The position numbers and the translations under genes are program-made. From assembly GCA_029876055.1 (NCBI GenBank), contig CM056875.1:8705001-8769000 (forward strand): a stretch of 64,000 nucleotides of DNA, read 5' to 3'. Numbering within the stretch: the first letter of the stretch is position 1; the number at the start of each line of letters is the position of its first letter. Shown here in pieces: positions 21,252 through 30,843 of the stretch. The notes below the pieces were generated by a model, which did no database searches, was not told the origin of the DNA, and saw only the letters and a list, made by a program, of their open reading frames with translations. The stretch comes from Madurella fahalii (Eukaryota; Ascomycota; Sordariomycetes; Sordariales).

Positions 21252-24200
21252 ATGCCCGAGGTGTACCGCGAGTCCCGGTCCTACGCCCGGGAGCGGGACA
21301 CATCCCCCTCTGACGACGAGGGTTACAAGAGAACTACGGTGCGCCGTTATAAAGTGGGACCAGATCGCGTCGAGCGGGTTGAACGTGAGGTCGACATCAT
21401 CGATGACGAGCGCCGCAGCCGCTATGCCCGCGACGACGTGGTCGAGGTGGACCGTCGGGTCGAACGCCTGTACATCCCTGAGCGCCCCCGATCTACCTTA
21501 GACCCGTCGCCTCACAGCGCAACCTACGTAGAGCGCCAGGTCGTTGAGCGCGAGCGCGAGCGCGAGCCCAGGGACGACCACTACACCCGGGTTGACCGGG
21601 TTGAGTATCGCGGGGACCGCGGTACCGTGGTGGAACGGGAGCGGATCGTCGAGCGCGATGATCCCTACCCCGAACGGACTCGCACCGTGGTCGAGAGACA
21701 GGTTGTGGAGCGGGATCGCGACAATGACTTTTACCGCAGCGACGATAGAGATCGCGGGAGGGTCGTGTACGAGACAAGCAAAGAAGTCGTTGACCGAGGC
21801 GACGTGTACTCGCCAAGAACCCCGCGGGACTGGGAGCGTCGCTCGTACTGGGATGACGACAAGGAGACGGACGTGCGTATCGAGAAGAGGATCGAGCGCA
21901 GGGATTCGCACGGCGGCGAGGTTCGCATCGAGCGCCGAGTCGAAGAGCGCCGCGATGACGGCTACCACGGCGGGGCCGCAGACGTTGAGCGCTGGCGCAA
22001 GGAAACCGAGTATTATGAGCCCGCTCCTCCGCCGCCCGCCCCGATCGTCATTCGGCAGCGTGCTCCCGAGCAAAAGATCATCCTGCAGGAGGCGCCAGCG
22101 CCCGCGACTGTCGTCATTCGGGAGCAGGTTCCAGATGCTAGGGAAGTCGCCCTTGCCCGCCAACCGACTGTTGACGAGCACTGCTATTACCATCAAGAGA
22201 TCCGCGAGGTCGGACCTTACCGGGGAGACCGCCGCGAGGAGGAGCTTGCGGTTGCGCACTATGAAGATGGACGCCGACATCACCACCATCACCATCGCCG
22301 CCATCACCACCGTGATGCCTACAGCGACGGAGAGTCCGACGATGGTTTCATTGCCGCTAGGCGCACCGTTTCCCGGCGGGATCGCAGCGCATCAAGCAGC
22401 CCGCATAGGAAGCGCCATCTCGCCGAAGGCGCCCTAGCTGGCGCAGGTATCTCTGCTATTCTCGCTTCCCGCCGCGACTCCAACGGTGAACTGCCCCAGC
22501 GGCGAGGCCGTAAGGTTCTTGCTGGCGCCGCGCTTGGCGCCCTCGGTACCGAGGTCGCAAGGCGCGCGCATAGTGCTTATCAGGAGCGGTTCGGAGACGA
22601 TGACAAGAAAGAACGCTCCCGGTCCCGCTCGCGCTCGCGTCCGCCTCATTCTCGCCTCAAGACCGGCCTGGGCATTGCCGCCGTTGCGCTTGCAGCTGCC
22701 GGTGCCGCTAAGTACTATCAGAGCAACAAGATCGAGAAAGAAGAAATGAGCCGCGGCCGTGCCCTCCGCCGGTACAGTACCAGCGACAGCGACCGGTCAC
22801 CCAGCCGTAAGCGGTCCAGGAGCCGGGCCTCGTCCCTCGCCAAGGCCGGCCTGGGTGCCGCGGCTCTGGTCGGGGCGGTGCAGCACTACCGCCACAAGAG
22901 CAAGTCGCGCGACGGCAAGAGCCGCTCTCGGTCGCGTCTGCGCACCGGCGCCGAGATCGTCGCGGCCGGTCTTGCGGGCGCGGGCGCCAAGAAGCTGTAT
23001 GACCGCCACAAGGAAAAGAAGGAGGACGAACTCGAGCGCGAACGGCGTGACCGTGAATACAGCGACGACGAAGATTACTCACGCGACGAGCGCGACTATC
23101 ATCGGCGCAGCAGGAGCAGAAGCTTGACACGGTCCGGACACATCTACCCCGACGGTGACCCTTCCCCCGCTGATCCTGAGCTAGGCATGGTTGAATACGG
23201 GGCCCACCCCCTGTACGCACAGCCCCCGTACCCGGTGTACGGCGACGAGACGGGGCACGCGGCAGCGGGGTATGACTCTGCGGCGGAGGAGGCCCGGAGC
23301 CGCAGACGTCGGAGGAGCCATGGTCACGGTACGAGGGGTGATGACTATGCCGCGGATAACGAGGAGACGGACCATGACCGAGGAGCGGACAAGAAACGTA
23401 GCTCGAGTAGGCTGAGGGATTTGGCTGCCGGCGCCGCAGCTGCTGGCGCAGCGGCCATTGGCATCAAGAAATTTAGCGAAAAGAGAGACAAAAGCAAGGA
23501 GAAGGAAGAGCGAGCGCGGGAGGAAAGGGAGCGAGATAGGAGAGATAGAGACCGCGATAGAGACAGGGAAAGGGAGAGGGAGAGGGAAAGGGAGAGGGAG
23601 AGGGAGAGAGAGAGGGAGAGAGAGAGGGAGAGAGAAAAGGGGAGGGAGCGGGATAGGCGGCGTGAGTAATTCTTTTCCATTCAATCCGCGGTATGATCTG
23701 CTAATGCACCAAGAAGGTTACGAGGATGAGATGTCAGCGAACGGATATGACAACTACGGCCCTCGGGCACCTTCGCCCCCTCACGCGTCCGGTGGCTTCT
23801 ACAATCCTCCACCGGCTGCTCAGACCAACGGCTTCACTCAACACCCCAACATCGCCACCACCAATCTCGACCAGCAATACCAACCGTATCGGCCACCAGA
23901 TCTGGGTTTCGCACCGCCCGGTCCGCCTCCAAACTCGGCGGCAACGATGGGTGGCATCCCGCCTGAGGTGCCACCGGCGGTGCCTCCCCAGGTACCTCCC
24001 CAGATGCCTCCGCACATGCCTCCACCGGGAAATCCAGCGGGCCCTGAGCATGTGAGTGAAGCTCTTCGTGTTGGTCGTTCAAACCCAGAGCCAGAAAGCG
24101 CCGCAGCTCGCTCCGCAGAAGGCGACAAGACGGGTGCGTCTGCTCTCGGTAGTACCCCTTGAGAGACCATCGCTTCGTCGGGACACTCTCTTCCGGCACA

Positions 24201-25215
24201 GCGAGCTGACTCTTTTTGATTGTGACATCTAGATGGTCTAAACCGCTCAGCTCCCTCCACCCCTTCCTCCGGGGTTATCACTCCAGCCACCTCGGAACTG
24301 TCCTCGCCAGAAACCCCGCGCACCACCAAATCCGTCACGTTCATTCCCCTCTCTCCGAAATCGTCGGCAACCCTCCGCCGCCATCGCGAGGAGCAGGAAG
24401 CAGCAGCCGCCAAGTCGGAGGCAGGCGAGGAAGACAAGTCCAAGTCCCGCCGGCGCCGCAACTCAGACCCCTCCTCCGACCGGCCCTTGATCTCCACCCG
24501 CCATTCACAACAGAGCGATGACGACAACGACGACGACGAAGACGTCGAAGACGAAGAAGACGTGATTGAGCTCCTCCCGGACCGCTTTGACGCCCAGGGC
24601 CGGCCGCTCGACGGCTCGTCGTCCACATCCCGCGCTGGCCAGTGGCACACGCGCCGCGGGGACTTTGCCTACCGCAATCCTCGCGGCGGCGCGGGCGGGT
24701 TCAACATGCACGGGGAATGGGGCATCGCGGGGACGGATGCCGAGGCGGTGGAGAGGATCGTGCGGAACGTCACTGGGGTGCTGGAGGGGAGGCGTAGCTG
24801 GATGGGCCTGATTGGCGGCTTGTTGAGCGGGAGTCTGCTGGAGGGCGCTCCCGAAGACGACGCGGACGACACCGATGGCGGCGACGGTGGGCGTGGGCAC
24901 GGGAGGGTCTCGGATAGAGGTGCACGGAAGGACCGGGATGCGGAGAGAGAGAGGGAGCGGGAGTGGGATGATGCGGAGGAGGATAGCAGCTATAGCAGAC
25001 GACGGAGGAGGAGGAAGGAAGATGAGAGGGGCGAGAGCAGCGGTCGTAGGCGGAAGGAGGAGTACCGAGGTGAGAAGGGCCGGACTCGTGGTCGGGAGAG
25101 GGACGACTATTACGATGACTATGGTGATGACAGCTACGATGAGGACAGGAAACGGAGGAGGAGAAGGAAGGAATATCCGTGGGAGAGGGAGCGAGAGGGG
25201 GAGTATGCCTGGTGA
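21252..25215 (+). CDS. DUF3824-type low-complexity protein (1270 residues)
   Basis: Exons 21252-23661, 23714-24133 and 24233-25215. Junction 1 (C|AA) has a CTAAT branch site. Junction 2 (G|AT, GTGCGT donor) is the only choice that keeps the conserved continuation KSVTFIPLSPKS open. The N-terminal 330 residues are a highly charged Arg/Glu/Asp repeat region (VVERERIVERDD-like units). A His tract follows near residue 343. Then come six Ala/Gly-rich hydrophobic segments (about 390-410, 419-442, 470-490, 531-551, 566-586 and 721-743), separated by SR-rich or KEKK linkers. An R/E tract lies at about 770-800 and a proline-rich part near 860-930. The C-terminus has a conserved-looking DFAYRNPRGGAGGFNMHGEWG block, then an R/E/D-rich tail. 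The family is fungal and of unknown role. Involvement in septal-pore or other phase-separating assemblies is only a guess from composition. Confidence 0.78.
23565..23648. repeat. 84-nt uninterrupted purine tract (GGGAGA-type)
   Basis: GGGAGA/GGGAAA/GAGA units without a single pyrimidine on the plus strand. It encodes the Arg-Glu repeat of the DUF3824 protein just before its first intron. Confidence 0.9.
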
Positions 25216-25607
25216 TGAGTGATACGGCTGACGACTTATGACCTGTTTTTGTTTTTGTTTCGGCTTTGCTTGTTCTCTCCGCTTCTTCACGTTTATCTAC
25301 GCTAGATCATGATATTTGCATGCTTTATTCTCTTATGTCTACACAGCTTTTCCCTTTTCTTTCTTTCTTTCTTTTTTTTTTTTTTCTCTTTTGGACTTTG
25401 GAGGCTTGAGAGCGGCAACGAAGCGAGGAGAGTGCGCTTCAGTAATATTTCCATGAGATTTACGAAATATACGATCGCTTGTGTCACGTTTTCCACACGG
25501 GAGAGAAGCGTGATACCTCTTCCACCCCGGAAGAGAGATTCTTGAACCTCTAAATGTCATTGATATACAACCCTATTTGAACCTTTAACAGCCGCCCACT
25601 GCAAGTA
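25216..25607. other. Convergent spacer DUF3824 gene / SCJ1
   Basis: 3' UTR sequence with a T/C-rich run at about 25345-25395. No gene seen. Confidence 0.5.
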
Positions 25608-26991
25608 TCATAACTCTTCATGCACATGCTCGTCATGCATAACCGGCTTCTCCGGCCTCCCGCTGTCCTTGTGCAGATCAACCCCCTTCTTCGCCCGCCA
25701 CTTTTGGAACAGGGCCCAGAGCTCCTTCTCCATGCCGCTCTCCATCTGATCGGGGAGCACCACGACGTACTCAACATACAGATTCCCAAACTCGGTCTTG
25801 TGGTAGACGCTGTCGCCGTCCTCGTGCCACTTGGGCATGCCCTCGCCGGGGACCGTCTCGACGTGGTTGGGCTGCACCACCTCGCCGCGCTTGCGGCCGA
25901 GGCGCACGATGTGCCCGTCGAGGTGGGTGAGGTTGCGCGTCCAGTCGCCCATCAGGGCCTCCCGCAGCGACAGGACCTCGCGCCAGAAGAGGTCGTCGCC
26001 CTTGCGGCGGAAGAAGACGCCGTCGACCTTGTCCGGGTTGTCGTCCAGGCTGGGCTCCTTCTCGGTCAGCGTGACGATCAGGTCGCCGGCGACCCAGTCC
26101 GGGCTGGCGTCGGCCTCGTTCTCGTAGGCGATGCGCGTGCCGTCGGCCATGCCCCGCTGGATCGTCAGCGACACGGTGGTGGGCTTGCGCACGACGCGCT
26201 CGCCGCCGCAGACCTTGCAGCGGTGCTTGATGGTCTTGCCGCGCCCGCCGCAGACGTCGCACTGCATCTGCACCTGCGTCACCATGCCGGGCGCGAACTG
26301 CGAGCGCACCATCTTGCTGCCCCGCCCGCCGCACGACTGGCACGTGTGCACGACGCGGTCGGCCGCGCCCGTGCCGTCGCACTCCTCGCAGATCTGCTGC
26401 TTATCCCACTGGAACTCGGTCGTGTGGCCGTTGTAGAAGTCGCGTAGCGAGATGCCCACTTTCACCTCGACGTTGTGGCCGCGCCGTTGGCCCGGCTGGT
26501 AGTGGCCGCCGCCGCCAAAGAAGCGGCTGAAGAGATCGAACGGGTCGTGCGTCTGGAAGCCGCCGCCTTGCTTGCGCTGCTTCAGACCCTCATGGCCGTA
26601 CTGGTCGTAGATTTTCCGGCTCTCGGCATCGCTGAGCGCTTCGTAGGCCTCCGAGACCTGGACGAACTTGTCGTGGGCGGTGTGGTCGCCGCTGTGTGTG
26701 TGCGCGTTAGAAGGGTGCCACTGTGATACGAGCGAGCAGAAGGTAGACTCACGGGTTCTTATCGGGATGGTATTTCTTGCTTAATTGCCTGTAGGCCGAC
26801 TTGATCTGTCTGTCGCTGGCCTGTTTGTCGATGCCAAGGATCTGTGGAAGGAGAGTCGCCGTGTCAGTTTGTAGCGCAGGCAAAGGCAAACAGTTTCTAT
26901 TTCTCATCCGTACCTTGTAGTAGTCTTCGGCGCAAAATGCTAATTGTGCCAGCGCCAAAAGTGGTAGTAGGATGGCCTTGTAGAACTTCAT
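25608..26991 (-). CDS. scj1: ER-lumenal type I DnaJ co-chaperone (Scj1/ERdj3-like)
   Basis: Exons on the minus strand are 26914-26991, 26753-26841 and 25608-26691, 416 residues. Introns are 26842-26913 (72 nt, stop-free) and 26692-26752. The signal peptide is FYKAILLPLLALAQLAFCAE. The J-domain spans about 23-88, with the HPD tripeptide in KKYHPDKNP right at intron 2. A Gly/Phe linker follows (FFGGGGHYQPGQRRG). Four zinc-finger repeats come next: CEECDGTG, CQSCGGRG, CDVCGGRG and CKVCGGE. The client-binding C-terminal beta domains complete the protein. It ends in HEEL, an HDEL-like retrieval signal, so it should reside in the ER lumen and stimulate BiP/Kar2. All hallmark residues are intact. 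A CAGCGTG heptamer lies about 275 bp upstream. Confidence 0.95.
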
Positions 26992-27667
26992 GGTGCCTGC
27001 TTCGTCTCCTCGCCGGCCGCTATGGCCAGGCTGTCCAGTTGCGACTCTCAGATGTATGTCAATTGCTCTCGACAGGGAACGTCGTCTCGTTAACTGGTGC
27101 TTCGATGGTATAGTAGAACAAGCCGGTAAAGAGCGACGAGAAGTGGAAAGCAGGAGAAGTCGGCTGGACGGGAGGACGGGGCCAACACAGCGCCTGTTGC
27201 TTGGAGAGGAAAGCAGACTTACACGCTTGCCGGCCGTCACAAAGAAGCTCTCAAAACGGAGCAGCCAGCGTGGTCAGAGTGACCACTCGGGCGTCGTGAC
27301 GAGTTATCGCAGAGATACCATTGGCTCCCGCTGATAAAGTTCCGCCAAGAAAGCTCTTATCGACTGCCATCGAGGACATCAAGTCTGCAGTGCATAACCC
27401 TAACCCTTCTTCAACACTCATTCATCCGCAAACATTTACCCCTGACAAGTGACCAATCCCACAGTCGACTGTGAGTCTCCACGTGCGAGAAGAACTGAGG
27501 CGTCAGGTATAAGAGCTCTCGCTAGCCTCGCCACACTCACTCACACTTCTTCCCCTCTTCTCGTATAAGTAGGCCAATTCATCCTGTTTCCCACCCACCG
27601 TGAACGGATTCCCCCCCTCTTTTGGCCCTTCAACAGGACAAACGAACTCACCACTCCAACAGCCAAG
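26992..27667. promoter_or_regulatory. Divergent promoter region SCJ1 / methyltransferase gene
   Basis: Two motifs stand out: CAGCGTG at 27266-27272, identical to the yeast UPRE core, and a telomere-repeat-like AACCCTAACCCT at 27396-27407. Both are short and unproven. Confidence 0.45.
27396..27407 (+). promoter_or_regulatory. Telomere-repeat-like AACCCTAACCCT box
   Basis: Two consecutive CCCTAA-type units, a potential Tbf1/TRF-like factor site, between two divergent genes. It is far too short to be telomeric DNA. Confidence 0.5.
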
Positions 27668-28675
27668 ATGTCTTCCCCTTCCCCTTCCCCACCATCCCTC
27701 CTCAACCGCCTCCTGGACCCTCTCCAAGCCTTCCTCTTCCCCTGGCGCTTCATGCTCCTCGCCGCGTCCTTCCTCCCCGGCACGCTCCTCTCCATCATCA
27801 CCACCCTCAACTTCGGCGCCCTCTTCTCCTGTGACCGCTTCCAATCCCTCTGGTTCGGCCGCTTCTGGTCCCACGCGGGGCCTCTCGTCCGCGAAGCCGC
27901 CGAGAGCCAAGTCATCCCTCTCCTCTCGGGACGGGTGTCGCGCGGCCAGATGATCTCCTCGCAACCAGCAGGAGGAGAAGGAGCAGCAGCGGGGACAACC
28001 GCGGCCGCGCACCCGCCCATCTCGGGCACGGTCCTCGAAGTCGGGCCGGGCTCGGGCATGTGGGTGTCGATCTTCTCGGCGTCGCGCCTGGGGAAGAGCG
28101 GGGACATCCGCAAGATCTACGGCGTCGAGCCCAACCCGACCATCCACCCGCTCCTGCAGGCCCAGATCGCCGCGGCCGGGCTGCAGGACACGTACGAGAT
28201 CGTCCCCTTCGGCATCGAGTCCCTGGCCGAGTCGGGCCGCGTCCCCAAGGAGAGCGTCGACTGCATCTTCACCGTCCTCTGCCTGTGCAGCATCCCGGAC
28301 CCCAAGCGCAACATTGCCGAGTTGTACAGCTACCTGAAGCCCGGCGGGAGGTGGTACGTTTACGAGCACGTCCGGTGCTGGCCGGAGCAGGGATGGGGGA
28401 TTAGGATGTATCAGTGTTGGTTTCCCCTTTCGTACCCCTATCCTCCTCCTTCTCTCTCTCTCTCCCCACGGAGATAGAACGAATGATGGCTGACGGAAGA
28501 CCTAGCTTTTCTGAACCTCATATGGCCGCACTTCATCGGCGGATGCGAAATGTGCCGTGACACGCCAAGGTGGCTCCAAGAGGCCGGCCCGTGGAGCGAG
28601 GTTGATCTGGCCTCGCCGGCAGGGGAGCCTTGGTACCTCACCATGCCACATGTCATCGGTGTTTTGACCAAATAA
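27668..28675 (+). CDS. METTL7-like membrane-associated class I methyltransferase
   Basis: Exons 27668-28415 and 28506-28675, 305 residues; intron GTTGGT..CCTAG. An N-terminal hydrophobic segment (FMLLAASFLPGTLLSIITTLNF, about 28-49) should anchor the protein in the ER or lipid-droplet membrane. A Rossmann methyltransferase domain follows: SAM motif I VLEVGPGSGMW near 122-132, acidic motif II YGVEPNP, motif IV VDCIFTVLCLCSI, and post-motif LKPGGRWYVYEHV. The second exon gives the conserved C-terminus (LNLIWPHFIGGCEMCRDTPRWL). This order matches METTL7A/B-type proteins, whose animal members methylate alkyl thiols. The fungal substrate is unknown. It converges with the zinc-knuckle gene 279 bp away. 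Confidence 0.87.
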
Positions 28676-28954
28676 GAGCCATTTGTGCTCTCCCCATTGC
28701 GCGCTTCCCCACTGCCGTTCAAGTTGACTTTTCACGCCTCCTGGAAGCCCCAACTATGAAATACACGTCAATTGTCGGCTCTATGGGCTATCTAGGGCGC
28801 GCATCCTCCACCTTGCTTGCCTACGAAGACAAAGCTGCCAGGAAGTGACCGCCAAATCATTATCAACCAAGTAGGCGATTGATGGCTTTGTCAAAAGAGC
28901 AAAGATTGAACCCAACCCTCGAGAAGATAGCCAGCCGATATCCTGATCATCCCT

Positions 28955-30843
28955 TTACCAGTCGTCGTTATTGCCATTATCGCCCTCGACCGAAGCCGAC
29001 GGCCAGTCAGCGTTGCCACCGTTAGAATCTCCGCCGGCGAAACTACTGTTATCGCCACCGCCATTGCCAAAGCCTCCGTCGCCATCCTCAGTGACGAGTG
29101 GATTGGGACATTTGGACTTGAAGTGTCCGAGCTGCTGGCAGTTGCTACATTTGACACGGGTGACTGTCCATCAGTTAGCATATATTCATCGAGCCAAAGA
29201 CAAGACTCACTGTCACGCGGCTTCGGACAGTCCTTGCCCATGTGTCCGTACTCGTCGCAGTTCCGGCATTGAACGTTGGCAATGTTACGAGGCTCTGTGC
29301 AGTCCCTCGCCATGTGGCCGTCTTGGCCGCAGTTGCGGCAACCACGGCTGCCACCGCCCTGGGGACAGTCACGGGAAAAGTGTCCAACTTGAATCAACCC
29401 ATTAGTGAACCCGACCATTTGACCAGCAGAGAAACAGAAACTCACCTTCGCCACATTTGCGGCACTCAACATCAGCGGCCGAGCGCGGCTCGGAGCAGTC
29501 AGCCGCCTTATGTCCGGAGTTACTATGCGACCATCAGTCCACTCTCCATTCCAGATGAGGGGATTCAAGACGTACCCGCAATTCTTGCAAGCGAATTTGT
29601 CGATACGGGGGGTAGGACCTGTGCTGTTAACGTCGTCTTCAACAGCGGGGTAGTCAGCAACTTACAATCTCGAATGCGGTGTCCGACCTGCTCGCAGTTG
29701 TAGCACTTGATCTCAGGGACAATATCCTTCTCGATCTTCTCCTGGGGGCAGCTCTTGGTGATGTGGCCAACCTCGTCGCAGTTGCGGCACTTGGGCAGGC
29801 CGCCGTCAACAACCTCGCCTGCATCCTTGAGGCGTTCAATGTTCTCATCGACGTCTTTGGGCCACAGTTCTCGATCGCGAGGGCGAGGCGGGTTCCACTG
29901 GAAGCGGTACGTGACTGTGTACTTTTTGCCCAGATTTCCCTGGAGATCCATGTTGGTTAAGGTTGCGGCGAGATTGGGCTTCTCAATCGCGATGAGCCAC
30001 AGCTGAACATTCTGAGCGCGGAAGGCTTGCTCAAGCTCTGAATAGGTGGCATCCGGGGACGACTTGACGTAGATTTGGATAGCTTCTTTGACATCGTCAA
30101 TGTCACGCTCCTTGACAGCGCGTATGATGAGTGCCCAGGCTTCCTCGGTGGACATGTCGGGAAGACGGCTCCGGTCAATCTTGCGCGGCGCTTTGCATTG
30201 GCTCACAGTGTGGCCTCAAGTTACAACCATTGTCAGCAGTCTCCTCTCCACTGGAGGCATCAAAAAACGGTGCACGTACCGGTCTCGCCGCAGTTCTTGC
30301 ACTTGCGCTCGGGGCAATCCTTGAGGATATGGTCGGGAGAGTCGCACTCCTTGCACTTCATGGGCGGAGCATTAGGGCAATCCTTGCTCCAATGACCTTC
30401 CTCATTGCAACGCCGGCAGGCGCCGCTCAGAACACGAGGCTTTGGGCAATCGGCCTTGTTGTGGCTGCAACAACCTGTTAGTAAAGCTGACTCGCATATA
30501 CAAGGGAACAGGAGTCTTACCCGGGCTCACCGCAGTTGAAACAGGCACGATTGTTGCCGAAGGTTTCATTGTCACCATTGCCACCACTGGCACCAACGTG
30601 CGCGCTCTCGATTCCATAGCTGTCATCGCGACTGGTGGCAGCAGCGTCGCCATTGTTCCACTTGTCGCCAACACTGTCGGTGGCAACACAACCGTCTTTC
30701 CAGCCAGAGCCGCCATTGTTGGTGGCAACGGAACCGTCTTTCCAGCGAGAGCCGCCATCGCTGGCAGTGTCAATGGAGCCCCAGGCAGACGCAGCAACGG
30801 CGCCGCCGCCCCAGCCGGAGTCGTTGGTCTCCCAGGCTGACAT
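28955..30843 (-). CDS. Protein with eleven CCHC zinc knuckles (CNBP/Gis2-like nucleic-acid binder)
   Basis: Seven exons on the minus strand: 30521-30843, 30280-30464, 29666-30214, 29576-29618, 29446-29522, 29211-29387 and 28955-29163, 520 residues. An N-terminal Gly/Ser/Trp region carries three 14-residue repeats (WKDG-x-VAT type, residues 31-72). Four CCHC knuckles follow, for example CFNCGEPGHNKADC and CRRCNEEGHWSKDC. A helical insert of about 115 residues comes next (RLPDMSTEEAWALIIRAVKE onward). Seven more knuckles follow (CRNCDEVGHITKSC through CSNCQQLGHFKSKC), then a Gly/Asn/Asp-rich tail. CCHC knuckles bind single-stranded RNA or DNA. Gis2/CNBP proteins act in translation, but they are shorter and lack the insert. 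The role is therefore inferred only as RNA binding. Five of six introns cut inside knuckles. Confidence 0.88.
30628..30753 (-). repeat. Three 42-nt tandem repeats in the zinc-knuckle gene
   Basis: They encode residues 31-72 as three 14-residue units, each with W-(K/N)-(D/N)-G near its start. The first two are close copies and the third has diverged. Confidence 0.7.

Noticed and set aside
24052..24060. GTGAGTGAA as the donor of DUF3824 intron 2
   Set aside because: A phase-0 donor here cannot join the downstream exon in frame at any visible acceptor; the GTGCGT donor at 24134 fits the phase.
25620..26447. 275-codon plus-strand frame opposite SCJ1
   Set aside because: Ala/Val/Leu-rich translation typical of the antisense of a GC-rich exon; SCJ1 on the other strand is certain.
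27396..27407. Interstitial telomere
   Set aside because: Only two units; normal single-copy genes continue on both sides.
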